In this document: positions 1-10,000 of the stretch, piece by piece
Layout of the letters: the number at the start of each line of letters is the position of its first letter
Position numbering within the stretch: position 1 is the stretch's first letter
Assembly: GCA_029688955.1 (NCBI GenBank)
Contig: JARUKZ010000018.1
Location: forward strand, 1-64,000
Length of the DNA stretch: 64,000 bases
Direction: 5' to 3'
Origin: Chitinispirillales bacterium ANBcel5
Lineage (GTDB): Bacteria; Fibrobacterota; Chitinivibrionia; Chitinivibrionales; Chitinispirillaceae
The notes under the pieces: model-generated
Databases searched by the model: none
Told to the model about the DNA's origin: nothing
Seen by the model: the letters and a program-made list of their open reading frames with translations, nothing else
Position numbers and translations under genes: made by a program

Positions 1-92
1 CTGATCACCTCTGCATTAGGTTCATTTTAAATTGAAATGAGACTAATCACCTCTGCATTAGGTTCATTTTAAATTGAAATGAGACTAATCAC
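1..92. repeat. 42-bp tandem repeat, 2.2 copies at window edge
   Basis: Positions 1-42 and 43-84 are two copies of a 42-bp unit differing only at the third base (G against A). The first eight bases recur a third time at 85-92 before the sequence diverges. The repeat may continue to the left outside the window. Each unit contains a short inverted repeat, TCATTT with AAATGA around a 7-nt loop, so a transcript could form a small hairpin per unit. No coding function is visible. It lies beyond the 3' end of the minus-strand permease gene. Confidence 0.85.
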
Positions 93-225
93 TTGTGGAG
101 TAGTTTTCGACAAAAGTTTCTCCCGCGATACCTGAGGGTGTGGGATACGCAGCTTACCCTGGGCAAGTGTACTTTGAAGGGTTATTTGCTAAAATTGAGA
201 TATCATTTTGATTTAAAGGGGATTA

Positions 226-2127
226 TTAAAGAAAGAGATTACGAAGAGCATTAGGATTTGGAGCATGTCTCCACTTTGGGATAAAATTTTCTTTATCCAT
301 TGGTTTAACTATTTGTGATAAAATTCTTAGATGTTTGAGACGTGCTCTTTTAGAGCTGGATAAAACAACAATTCCATTTTTGACCCGATGATTTATATCA
401 GTTTGGTATAAATCTAACAAATCAAAAGAGTAGTCATCAGGAAGACGGATAAGATGCAAAGTAGTAGTTTCATCAATTTGTTTTTTCGTAGAAAGGTATA
501 ATATATCGATTACAACTATACCGTTAGGAAATGTAAGGAAGTCAAGTTCAGTTCCTTTACCAATTACCTTTTTTATGTAGGGAGGGATAATTTGTTCTTT
601 TTTCAGAGTTTCCGAGACAACACTATGAATTTGATTTAAAGGTATCTTCTGATGCCTTTGACTTTTAATATCTGTTACCGAAGAATTTTTAATAATTGTA
701 GGGAAGTTATCGCTTTTAAATGCCTCGCGCAGCTTTATTCTGACTCTAAGTTCTCTTTTTAGTTTAAGAATATATTTTTCATCCGAGTGTTTAAATAATT
801 TATAAATTGCTCCCTGTGGAGAAGTTCTTTTTTGTGCATACAGATAAAACCATATAATGGATAAAAGGATAAGAATGGTAGAAAAAATTAGTTCCAGTAA
901 ACCAATTTGCCATATCAGAAAAAGCGTTGTTGCTATACCGATAATTTGTATCCAGGGGTAGAAAGGTGTTACAAATCCTGGTTTGTACCCTTCAATTTTG
1001 CTCATTCTTATAACGATTACGGCAATATTTATAAGAGCAAATAACAGTAGCTGAAATGCACTTGCCAGTTTTGCTATCTCCGAAATATCTACAAAAAGTA
1101 CAATAATAGCAATAAGGAGAGAGGTGATAATAATAGCGTTTTGTGGTATTCTGAATTGGTTTAGTTTCTGGAAATACGGGGGTAATATATGATCCCTTCC
1201 CATGGCCAGGGGATATCTGGATGCAGAAAGCACCCCCGCATTGGCGGTGGAGGCAAATGCGGCTACTGCTGCAATAACAATCAGTACTACTCCTAATGAG
1301 TTTGGTAACCAGTCCATAAATACACTTGCTGCGGTCGCTACCGGTCTCAGATCCCCTCTAAGTTCATTGGGCTCTAAAAGAGCAACAATTATAAATACCC
1401 CAACTACATAAATCAAAGTAGTGACCAGAAGTGAAATTGCCATTCCAAGCGGGATATTTTTATCGGGATTTTTTATTTCCCCCGCAACGCTTGCAACTTT
1501 TGTTAACCCGGTGTAAGAAACAAAAACCATCCCTACTGTTGCCAATAATCCGCTTACTCCAAAAGGCAAAAAAGGGCGAAATTGCCCCTCAAAGATATTT
1601 TGGAAGCCAGCTGTTGCTACTTCAACGGAGCCTTGTGCCACAAAGAGGACCATCATAATAAATAAGTACAAAACAAGTAATTTTTGTAAGAATGTACTGT
1701 GTTTAGCACCCATAAGGTTAGCTAACCCGAAAATGAGCACAAAAACAAGTGCTAGAGGTTGTATTGGTACATCGACAATGATGCTAAGATAAGCACCCAT
1801 ACCAACTAGAGCAAAGGAGCTTTTTAAAATCAACACGATCCAGTTTCCAAGACCGGCAATTGATCCCGCAATGTGCCCCAGACTTCTATCGAGAATGAAA
1901 TACGCTCCACCAGCTCGTGGAAGTGCAGTAGATAACTCAGCCATACTGAGCATTGGGAAGATCATCACAATTGAGGCTAAGAGATAGGCGATAAAAACAG
2001 AGGGACCACTTTGCGCTGCTGCCAAACCGGGGAGAAGAAAGAAACCCGAACTGAACATAGCACCGGTACTTATAGCAAATACATCCAATAAACCTAATTG
2101 TCGTCGAAGCTTTTGTGAACTATCCAA
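226..2127 (-). CDS. APC-superfamily amino acid permease with cytoplasmic C-terminal domain
   Basis: Predicted inner-membrane amino-acid/polyamine transporter of the APC superfamily, 633 residues with the start chosen here. The first transmembrane region carries the family-type glycine-rich stretch (STGAMFSSGFFLLPG), and about a dozen hydrophobic segments follow up to roughly residue 430. The remaining 200 or so residues are hydrophilic and form a soluble cytoplasmic tail whose family I do not recognise; it could be regulatory. The open frame extends upstream to 2271, but that part is not signal-like. TTG at 2125-2127 is preceded by AAGGG at good spacing and is the better start. The substrate cannot be told from sequence. 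It stands alone, divergent from mltG. Confidence 0.8.
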   Translation of the reverse strand: MDSSQKLRRQLGLLDVFAISTGAMFSSGFFLLPGLAAAQSGPSVFIAYLLASIVMIFPMLSMAELSTALPRAGGAYFILDRSLGHIAGSIAGLGNWIVLILKSSFALVGMGAYLSIIVDVPIQPLALVFVLIFGLANLMGAKHSTFLQKLLVLYLFIMMVLFVAQGSVEVATAGFQNIFEGQFRPFLPFGVSGLLATVGMVFVSYTGLTKVASVAGEIKNPDKNIPLGMAISLLVTTLIYVVGVFIIVALLEPNELRGDLRPVATAASVFMDWLPNSLGVVLIVIAAVAAFASTANAGVLSASRYPLAMGRDHILPPYFQKLNQFRIPQNAIIITSLLIAIIVLFVDISEIAKLASAFQLLLFALINIAVIVIRMSKIEGYKPGFVTPFYPWIQIIGIATTLFLIWQIGLLELIFSTILILLSIIWFYLYAQKRTSPQGAIYKLFKHSDEKYILKLKRELRVRIKLREAFKSDNFPTIIKNSSVTDIKSQRHQKIPLNQIHSVVSETLKKEQIIPPYIKKVIGKGTELDFLTFPNGIVVIDILYLSTKKQIDETTTLHLIRLPDDYSFDLLDLYQTDINHRVKNGIVVLSSSKRARLKHLRILSQIVKPMDKENFIPKWRHAPNPNALRNLFL

Positions 2128-2424
2128 AAAACTAATCCCTTGAAAAACACTTTGAAAAACTATAGTCGTTATCGAAAATACAGGAAAAACTGATTTTGTA
2201 CACCCTAAACCACCAATTGATTGGGGTGGTAGGAAAAAAGGTACTATTTGGCTGCAAAAAAACAAACACACTACAAACCGTTGTGTGGGGGGAAAGAATA
2301 AGCAAACTTAGTGCCTCTGAATAAAAAAAGCATAAAATTTTACGATTTGAGTAGGGCTTTTACCCTGAGGAAACTTGTTTATTGTATATTATAGTAACTT
2401 ATCATAAAATCAGGGTCATACCTA

Positions 2425-3561
2425 ATGATTTTCAAATGTTTTAAATACCTGTACAGGCTATGGCTCACAGGAGTTATTTTTTTTCTATTCCTTTTGGGGT
2501 ATTTTCTGTATGGAATTTTATGGGTGGTGAGGTTTGTGAAAAAGCTTATTAAAATTTTTATCTCAGTTTTTGTAATCGTGATTATTGGATCTGCAGCATC
2601 ATTTTACTATCTCTATTTTCCTATGGACCGGGGTGATGAAAAAGTTGTACTGGTCATTGAACGAGGAACATCGCTTAGTGCTGTGGCAAATTACCTTGAA
2701 GAAAACCAGGTAATAACCTCTTCAAAGGCTTTGATTGCATGGATGAAATTAAGTGGAAGAGACAAAAAAATTCAGGCTGGACAGTTTGAATTCAGACAGG
2801 GGCAAGGTGCTCTCAGTGTTTCAGAGGGATTGCTGAATGCTCAGCAGATTGAGGTACGAGTAACAGTTCTTGAAGGTTTAACGGTTGAACAAACCGCTCA
2901 GCGAATCGCTTCTGTTATCGATATTGATACTACTAAGTTTATCGCTATATGCTATGACACTAATGTTGTTAGAGAATTAGGAATTAAAGACGCACCTTCA
3001 CTTGAAGGGTATCTGTTTCCTGACACCTATCATTTCCCCGAAGATGCCTCAGAGCGAAGCATTATAAATAGAATGGTTTCAAGATTCAAACAACTCTATA
3101 AAACCCTTGAAGGTGATAGCGCTTTAGTTTCAAAATATAGCCGTCATGAATTACTGACCGTAGCATCAATTGTAGAAAAAGAAGCTACATTAGCTTCAGA
3201 ACGTGGTAAAATCGCCGGGGTTTTCCATAACAGACTTATAAAAGGATACCCGCTTGGAGCAGATCCAACCGTGCGGTATATATTTCGCAAATTCGATGGA
3301 CCACTTTATGTTTCGGAATTAAACGTGGATAATCCCTATAACACCAGACGTTTTGCTGGTATTCCGCCAGGTCCCATCTGCTCGCCCGGATTAGGTGCAA
3401 TACAGGCAACCCTCACTCCGGATTCAACTGATGCACTGTATTTTGTGGCTAAATGGGATGGTACAGGAGCTCATGATTTCTCAAGAACCTACAGAGAACA
3501 CAATAGAAAAAAATTACACTATCGCAGACAAAATGAGCTCAGGAAGCAAAGGGGGGAATAA
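2425..3561 (+). CDS. mltG: endolytic murein transglycosylase MltG
   Basis: MltG (YceG-like) cleaves nascent glycan strands in the inner membrane and is thought to terminate peptidoglycan polymerisation. The 378-residue protein begins with two hydrophobic stretches (about residues 12-30 and 44-64), the second being the likely anchor, then a LysM-like region and the catalytic domain. Diagnostic motifs are LEGYLFPDTYHF near residue 195, the catalytic-Glu motif ASIVEKEA near 250, and NPYNTRRFAGIPPGPICSPG near 310. Length fits the family (about 340-380). It is followed without a gap by the next gene (stop TAA immediately before a GTG), suggesting co-transcription. The Shine-Dalgarno sequence is weak. 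Confidence 0.95.
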   Translation: MIFKCFKYLYRLWLTGVIFFLFLLGYFLYGILWVVRFVKKLIKIFISVFVIVIIGSAASFYYLYFPMDRGDEKVVLVIERGTSLSAVANYLEENQVITSSKALIAWMKLSGRDKKIQAGQFEFRQGQGALSVSEGLLNAQQIEVRVTVLEGLTVEQTAQRIASVIDIDTTKFIAICYDTNVVRELGIKDAPSLEGYLFPDTYHFPEDASERSIINRMVSRFKQLYKTLEGDSALVSKYSRHELLTVASIVEKEATLASERGKIAGVFHNRLIKGYPLGADPTVRYIFRKFDGPLYVSELNVDNPYNTRRFAGIPPGPICSPGLGAIQATLTPDSTDALYFVAKWDGTGAHDFSRTYREHNRKKLHYRRQNELRKQRGE

Positions 3562-4389
3562 GTGCTAAGACCAGGCAGAGGTTTTAAAGTTGTTGTTATT
3601 CAATCATTGGTTATAATTTCAGCACTGACTATCAACTCCTTTGCAGGTATGATTCAACCCCGTCGTCTTGTGGACAGCCACACTGCCGGCGTTTTGCCCA
3701 GAGGGTATTATGACTTTGAGTGCAGAGTGTATTCAGCGGGTAATGCTGAATTGGGCTCCGGGTTAATGATGGGTTTTAATGTGGGGCTTACTGATCGGCT
3801 TGATATCGGAATAATGTATGGTGGTGAAGGGATTATAGGAAGAGGGGATGTGGAGTTTAACGAACTTCCCGGCGTACAGATAAAATACCGGTTGTTTGAA
3901 GAAAGTATTGCCGGGCCTGCGCTTGCCCTGGGATTCGATAACCAGGGTTTTGGAGGCAGTGTTGATAGTGAAGAATTTGGTTATGATGGATTTGTATACA
4001 AATCACCAGGATTTTTTCTTTCTGCCAGTAAAAATTACATCCTTTTAAACCGAATCCAATTTGGTATTCACGGAATGGCCAGTTATTCTCTTGAAGAAAG
4101 TGATGTAGTACGATGGCCAAACCTGACAGTGGGTTTGGATGTGGGATTTAATGAAGAGCTTTCTTTTGTTGTGGAGTATGATTTGGGGTTTAATGATAAG
4201 AGTATTAAGGAAGAGAAGAATTTTGCACACCCACACAGAGGATATCTCAATCTTGGATTAAGGTGGGCTTTTACTCCAAATTTTTATATTGAGTTTGATG
4301 CAAAGGACGTGCTTGAAAACAAGGGTACTGAAGAAGGGGCGCTTGGGTGGAGCAGAGAGTTAAAAATCGTTTATTATTCCCAATTCTAA
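3562..4389 (+). CDS. exported outer-membrane beta-barrel protein (YjbH-like)
   Basis: The 275-residue product has an N-terminal signal peptide (hydrophobic stretch to about residue 28, VIISALTINSFAG) and then alternating short amphipathic strands with turns such as GLTDRLDIGIMYGG and GLRWAFTPNFYIEFDAKD, ending in an aromatic residue (YYSQF). This is the pattern of a small outer-membrane beta-barrel. It resembles YjbH/OMP-type proteins that I have seen as orphan barrels; the exact family is uncertain. GTG at 3562 directly follows the mltG stop, with the ribosome binding site (GGGGGGAA) inside mltG, so translation is coupled. Confidence 0.7.
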   Translation: MLRPGRGFKVVVIQSLVIISALTINSFAGMIQPRRLVDSHTAGVLPRGYYDFECRVYSAGNAELGSGLMMGFNVGLTDRLDIGIMYGGEGIIGRGDVEFNELPGVQIKYRLFEESIAGPALALGFDNQGFGGSVDSEEFGYDGFVYKSPGFFLSASKNYILLNRIQFGIHGMASYSLEESDVVRWPNLTVGLDVGFNEELSFVVEYDLGFNDKSIKEEKNFAHPHRGYLNLGLRWAFTPNFYIEFDAKDVLENKGTEEGALGWSRELKIVYYSQF

Positions 4390-4446
4390 TACGTAGTATA
4401 AGTAGCTACTTACTTTATCTTTGAACTTAAAGCTAAACAGGAACAA

Positions 4447-4872
4447 ATGGTGGTTAAAAAATTAGCTAATGTAGGCATTGTAGTTCTATCTTTTGTACTT
4501 TTTCATCAAACCAAAACAGCTGCTGAAGTACAAGGGGCCAGAATTGATTCATCCCAACAAATCGCAGAAACAATTATTGAATCAGATACCCCCGTTTTGG
4601 TTGATTTCTGGGCAGTGTGGTGTCCACCATGCTATAAATTAAATCCAATTATTGAGGAGCTTAAGGAGAAATACAGCGACAGAATTCTTTTTATGAAAGT
4701 TGATGTCGATGTGCATAAGGCTATAGCTCAGTATTTTGGAGTAACTTCGATTCCAACAGTCTTCCTGATTCATGATAAAAATGTAATTGAAGCAATTCCA
4801 GGTGTTCGGTCCAAAGACTATTACATCGATCGACTGGAAGCGCTTTTGGATAAGGCAACAGAGGATCAGTAA
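4447..4872 (+). CDS. exported thioredoxin-like protein
   Basis: A thioredoxin-fold protein of 141 residues with an N-terminal signal or anchor (to about residue 26) and active site WCPPC near residue 57 in the context VLVDFWAVWCPPC. The cis-proline loop is present (TSIPTVFLIHD). WCPPC rather than WCGPC suggests a periplasmic reductant of the TlpA/ResA type, although no long insert is present. An AGGAA sequence precedes the ATG. Its stop TAA shares an A with the ATG of the following U32 gene. Substrate unknown. Confidence 0.85.
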   Translation: MVVKKLANVGIVVLSFVLFHQTKTAAEVQGARIDSSQQIAETIIESDTPVLVDFWAVWCPPCYKLNPIIEELKEKYSDRILFMKVDVDVHKAIAQYFGVTSIPTVFLIHDKNVIEAIPGVRSKDYYIDRLEALLDKATEDQ

Positions 4873-6098
4873 TGGTATTGCCTGAATTACTCGCCCCAGC
4901 AGGATCAATTCAATGTGCTGAGAGCGCTTTTGACCATGGAGCTGATGCGGTCTATGTTGGTGTTGGAAGGTTTAATCTGCGCGCTCACTCCCCGGGTTTT
5001 ACCAATGAAGATTTTAAGGCACTTCTTGAATACAGTAAAGACAGAGGGAAAAGGGTATATGCTGCTCTAAATATTATGCCCGATGATCAGCTTCTTGAAC
5101 AAATTAGTGAACAATTACTACAATTGCGCAACTTAGACGCATTACCAAATTCATTTATTGTTTCAGATCCGGGCGTTATAGCAGTATGTAATCGTTTGGT
5201 TCCTGAAGTAAAATTACACCTGAGCACCCAAACCGGTTGTTTTAACTCTGAATCACTTAGTTTTTGGAAAACGCAGGGGATTAAAAGGGTCGTGTTGCCC
5301 AGAGAGTTGTCTTTACGTGATATTAAAACTTTAAGCCATAGGGAAATACTGGAAACAGAGGTGTTTGTCCACGGTGCGATGTGTGTTTCAATCTCAGGGA
5401 GATGTTTGCTTGGTGCATATGTATCAAGAAGACATCCTAATCTTGGAGATTGTCCTCAGCCTTGCAGGTATAAATATAAAATAATTCCTATGGAAGGCCC
5501 TGAACCGGAAAAACTCTCTTTCATTGCAGAAGAATCAAAAGAAGGTGTATATCTACTTAACTCTAAAGATTTATGTGCTATAGAACTTATACCTCAGTTG
5601 GTGGCAAGTGGTGTATCAAGTTTGAAGATTGAGGGTAGGAATAAAAGTGCTCATTATGTAGCAACGGTGGTAAAGGTGTACAGAGAGGCACTCGACCGCT
5701 ATAAAGATGAAGGCGAAAATTTCAAAACTGATACGCAATGGATTACTGCACTAAAATCCATAGAACATCGCACCTATACAACTGGTTTCTATGAACAAAA
5801 TCAGATGAAACAGGAAGTGTTTAATTCTAAAGCGCAAGCTGGATATCGCCTGATTGCAACAGTTAAAGAAATTCATGAGGGTGTTGCGGTTGCTGATGTT
5901 AAAAATAGCTTCGATTGCGGATCTAATGTCAATATACTCCCGGTGCAGCATAAATTAGCTCCCTATGAGGTAAAAATAGAGAATCTAACTGATCTCAATG
6001 GTAATACTATCACCCGGGCACCAACCAACAGACTGGTTAAAATCTCTATCACCGGTACCAGGCTAAGGCCCGGCGATATGCTACGAATAAAACTTTAA
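4872..6098 (+). CDS. peptidase U32 family protein, probable tRNA uridine hydroxylation factor
   Basis: A U32-family protein of 408 residues, close to the usual length for the TrhP/YegQ group, which helps form 5-hydroxyuridine at tRNA position 34; other members were described as collagenase-like proteases. It starts with the family N-terminus ELLAPAGS and holds the signature HGAMCVSISGRCLLGAYVS followed by conserved Cys residues (DCPQPCR) that may hold an iron-sulfur cluster. A C-terminal beta-rich domain follows residue 330. The ATG overlaps the thioredoxin stop by one base, with GAGGA upstream. Subfamily choice is inference. Confidence 0.85.
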   Translation: MVLPELLAPAGSIQCAESAFDHGADAVYVGVGRFNLRAHSPGFTNEDFKALLEYSKDRGKRVYAALNIMPDDQLLEQISEQLLQLRNLDALPNSFIVSDPGVIAVCNRLVPEVKLHLSTQTGCFNSESLSFWKTQGIKRVVLPRELSLRDIKTLSHREILETEVFVHGAMCVSISGRCLLGAYVSRRHPNLGDCPQPCRYKYKIIPMEGPEPEKLSFIAEESKEGVYLLNSKDLCAIELIPQLVASGVSSLKIEGRNKSAHYVATVVKVYREALDRYKDEGENFKTDTQWITALKSIEHRTYTTGFYEQNQMKQEVFNSKAQAGYRLIATVKEIHEGVAVADVKNSFDCGSNVNILPVQHKLAPYEVKIENLTDLNGNTITRAPTNRLVKISITGTRLRPGDMLRIKL

Positions 6099-6208
6099 AT
6101 TTTTAGCCAACTCACTTATAAAAATCCCGTCTATTTTTAAAAACCGTGCACTGATGGATCAGGTTGTTATCTGATAAACAGATTGTGAATCAAATTGGAG
6201 GTTCGTAA

Positions 6209-6997
6209 ATGGATTTGAAATTTAAAGGTAAAACCGCAATGGTAGCCGCATCAAGTAGGGGACTTGGATATGGGATAGCAAAAGCTCTTGCTAAAGAAGG
6301 CGCAAATGTAGCTGTTGCAAGTAGCAATGAAGAAAGAATAAAACGTGCTGCTCACACCCTGCGAACTCAAACCGGATCTGAGGTAGAGGGGTATGTCTTT
6401 GATGTGTTTGATGCTGCTTCCATTACAAAGTGGGTCAGTGATGTTAAAGAAAGATTTGGTACGATCGATTCATTAGTGGTTAATGCTGCCGGACCACCTG
6501 CTGGTAATTTTGAAGATTTCGATGATTCTCAGTGGCAAAATGCTTTTGAGTTAACCTTGCTGAGCACTGTTCGTATGATACGAGCTGTTTTACCTGAGAT
6601 GAAAAAACAGAAAAAGGGATCAATCATCGTTATAACTTCAACATCGGTTAAAGAGCCAATCGATACGCTTCTGTTGTCAACGGTAATGAGAAGTGGAGTT
6701 TCTGGGTTAATCAAATATCTCTCACGTGAATTGTCTTCCTTTGGAATCAGAATAAACAACCTTGTACCAGGAAGGTACGACACAGAGAGAGTCAGAGAGT
6801 TGGATAGAGGTAATGCCAGAAGAGCAAATGGTACAGCTGAAGAGCAGAGAAAAATTATGGAGTCGCGTATACCACTTGGCAGATACGGAAAAACTGAGGA
6901 GTTTGGCAATGCAGCGGCCTTTCTGTTATCTGATCTTGCAAGCTATATAAGTGGAGAGATGTTTATTGTTGATGGTGGGTTAACACGATCTGTTTAA
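6209..6997 (+). CDS. SDR-family oxidoreductase lacking the YxxxK pair
   Basis: A Rossmann-fold short-chain dehydrogenase/reductase of 262 residues, annotated FabG-like in many genomes. The cofactor loop is AASSRGLGYGIA near residue 13, NAAGPP lies near 90, and the C-terminal DGG motif (FIVDGGLTRS) is intact. The active site is unusual: where classical SDRs have Y-x-x-x-K before AGV, this protein reads S-T-V-M-R-S-G-V, so the catalytic Tyr and Lys are replaced by Ser and Arg. A known SDR subgroup shows the same pattern, so this is not a random loss. It may bind NAD(P) with altered catalysis. A good GGAGG precedes the ATG. Confidence 0.85.
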   Translation: MDLKFKGKTAMVAASSRGLGYGIAKALAKEGANVAVASSNEERIKRAAHTLRTQTGSEVEGYVFDVFDAASITKWVSDVKERFGTIDSLVVNAAGPPAGNFEDFDDSQWQNAFELTLLSTVRMIRAVLPEMKKQKKGSIIVITSTSVKEPIDTLLLSTVMRSGVSGLIKYLSRELSSFGIRINNLVPGRYDTERVRELDRGNARRANGTAEEQRKIMESRIPLGRYGKTEEFGNAAAFLLSDLASYISGEMFIVDGGLTRSV

Positions 6998-7031
6998 AAA
7001 AGGGGTGAGCAATTGAATGCTCACCCCTTTT
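6998..7031. terminator. bidirectional rho-independent terminator
   Basis: A 14-bp perfect inverted repeat (6998-7011 with 7018-7031) with a 6-nt loop separates the convergent SDR and TPR genes. The outer part is A4/T4, so both strands read out into a U tract; the minus-strand tract is longer. Confidence 0.9.
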
Positions 7032-7033
7032 CT

Positions 7034-10000
7034 TTAGATATTATCTAAAATTTCTATCACTTCTTTCTGAGAATCTCCACCAGCTCTCACATACCTTCTG
7101 TAGTAATTGCGAGCTCTTCTGTTATTGGTGAGCTCAGAAAGATAAATGTTGCCGATAATTCTGTAGGCTTCCACATACTGTCTGCTTCCTCTTCGGATCG
7201 CGTGTTGGAATGAACGAATCGCTTCAACAAAATACTCAGACTCTTTTTGAATGTTTCCCAGCATAAAATGTAGTGACGGGTCTCTTGGACGTAAATCAAG
7301 TCCTTGTTTGAGGTAATTAATTGCATTTTGATATTCTTGTTTTTGCCGATATGCATCAGCTAATGCCATATGTACTTTAGGGTGGGTATTATATTTTTTC
7401 AATACATTGTCATAATATTGAATAGATATATCATATTCGCCTAAAGCTTTGTAGGTATTACCAACTTCCATGTGATAATTCATATTGAGGGTATCTGCGA
7501 TAAGTGCCCTGGAAAAGAACACAAGCGCTGAATCATATTGATTTTGGTTTGAGTAAACCCGGCCCAAACCGGCGTTTATATAAGAATTTAGATTATCGAT
7601 CCTATGGGCTACCATATAGGATATGCGTGCTGCTTTGTTTCTATTTTCGCTTTCATACATATGTGCTTTTGCTGCGTGAATCCACTCCATTCCGTTATTG
7701 GATTTAAAATTTGAAAGCAGATCCTTGGATTTTTGTAAATTATCTTTTTGAGCATTGATATAAACCATAAAATAGAGCGCTTTTGAATTGGTAGAATCGT
7801 CACTTAATATTGCTTTATAAAAGTTTTCTGCTTTTTCTAACTGATAATCCAAACGGTAAGCTCTGGCAATTTTGAATCCAATCTCTCTGTTAAAACCTTG
7901 CAAATCGCTGGAAGCGTTGTAATGGTTTGCGGCCTCTTTAAATTTTGCATCCTTCATTAACAGGTCACCTAAAGCTTCATGACATTGATAACAATCAGAT
8001 GATATGGATAGTGATCTGTTTAAATGATTATAAGCAGATGCTCTTTTATTCATGTATTTATGTACCATACCAGCTCTGTAAAGAACGGTTGGGTCACTGG
8101 GTGAAAGGGATAGAGCTTTATCGGTAAGTTCGTTTGCCAAACTGTCATAACCTACTTTTTGGGCTGCGTATGCTAATAACGAATTATAATAGGGGTTTTG
8201 AGGCTCCTGACTTACTACTATCTTAAGGTGATTAAAGGCAGCTTGTGAGTCACCTCTGTTAAATATTATCTGAGAGTATTTATAGCGGGCTTCAGAATGG
8301 TTAGTATTGAGATTAACAGTGCGCTTTAAATACCCCTTAGCATATTCCTCATTCCCTGCTTTCAGCATAAACAGTGCTGTCTGGTAATGGTTGTTCCAAT
8401 TTCTTGGAGAGTATTTAACCGCAGACTTGAGGTGATATAATTGAAGACTGTCATTATTCAATTGGTTGTATGCTTCTGCAAGCAATCGGTGAGGATTTTC
8501 ACTCGTTGGATTAAGTTCATAAGCCTCTTTTAGGTATTGTATACTCCCTTGAACATCATTATTTGACATTAAAAGGTTACCTAATTCAAGACGTATATCT
8601 ATCCTTTGCTCATTTAAATCTGCCATCTGTATTAAAGTTCTGACTAGATTTCTATCATCATCACGATTTCTGTAACACCTGGCAAGAAGTTCAAGTGCGT
8701 TTTGATTTTCTTTATCACTATTTATTACTTCTCGTAATGTCCTGATTGCATCAGAGTAGTTTCCGGTTTCAACCTGTGACATTCCTAATTTCAACCTGGA
8801 TGTTTGATCATCAGAATCGATTTTAAGTATCGTTTCCAATGTTGTAATCGCTTCTGAATACTGTCTGTTAGATAGATATATTTCTGTAAGTTCGCGCCAG
8901 GCATCAATGTCGTTTTGGTTAAAAGATAAGTAAGAAATATAGGACTCAATAGCTTTCGATTTATTATTTAGGCTAGAATTAATTTTGGCATGTTTCAGGT
9001 AATAGGAGCTACAAACGTCATCTAATTCTAATAATCCAGCTAATGTCACTTCTGCTTTATTTAAATTATTTCTTTGGGTGTAAATATCTACAAGTCGTTT
9101 GTAATTTCTGATATCATATTGGTAATCGTTTATATTTACCATATATCTATCTACTGCATTTTGTTCCTGCCCAAGTTCTTCATATAAGAAGCCAAGGTGA
9201 AAGGCATAATCTTGTTCCTGTGTGATGTTTTCCATATCCAGATACTTTTCAAGCATTTGGATGGAATTGTCTACATCGCCTGTTTTTTCATAAGCTAGTG
9301 CAGATAAGCGTACTGTATGAGGTGTAGGTGTTTGACTTTCAAGCAAAATAGAAAGATAGGGTAGTGCGGATGAGTAATCGCTAATTTCACAATATGAGTG
9401 TGCCAGAGGAAAAATTAAGTTTTCCTTTTTTAATATCGAATCGTTAATATTTTTCAGGTAACTGCTAACTTTTTTGAACTCACCCTTTTTATAGAGAAGT
9501 GAAGCTAGTCCGGCATTTACAGCTTCGTCTGAATAACCATCATTTAAAAAAGTAGTATATGACTTCATTGCCCTTTTGGGGAAATCGTTATGCCTGAATA
9601 AATGCCCGGCATATGCTAAAAATTGGTGATTTTTATCAGGGTTGCTATTATACAGTTTAACATAGTATTCCGCGGCAGCACTATCTTCACCACCAAGGGA
9701 TAGATTGGTAGCTAATCCAAGGAGTGCAGCTTGGCTCGTTTGGTCAAAAGAGAGTGCTATGTAATACGATTTAACTGCTTTTTCATATCTTTTTTGCTCG
9801 TTGTATAGTTTACCAAGGTTTAGGTTAACCTCGAAATTTCCCATACAACGTTCTCTGGCGATAGTTAAAATGTTTTCAGCTCTTTCATTTTGAGCATCTT
9901 TGAGAGCTATGATACCTAGATAATATCTGGCTAAATTGTTTGTTGAATCAAACTCAAAAAGTTTATTAAATTCAGATTCAGCTTGTTTGAAGTTACCTAG

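Noticed and set aside
1..92. CRISPR array (repeat tail resembles ATTGAAA ends of CRISPR repeats)
   Set aside because: The whole 42-bp unit repeats without variable spacers and no cas genes are present; it is a plain tandem repeat.
1202..1658. Two plus-strand frames inside the permease gene
   Set aside because: They are antisense shadows of an APC permease with clear membrane segments.
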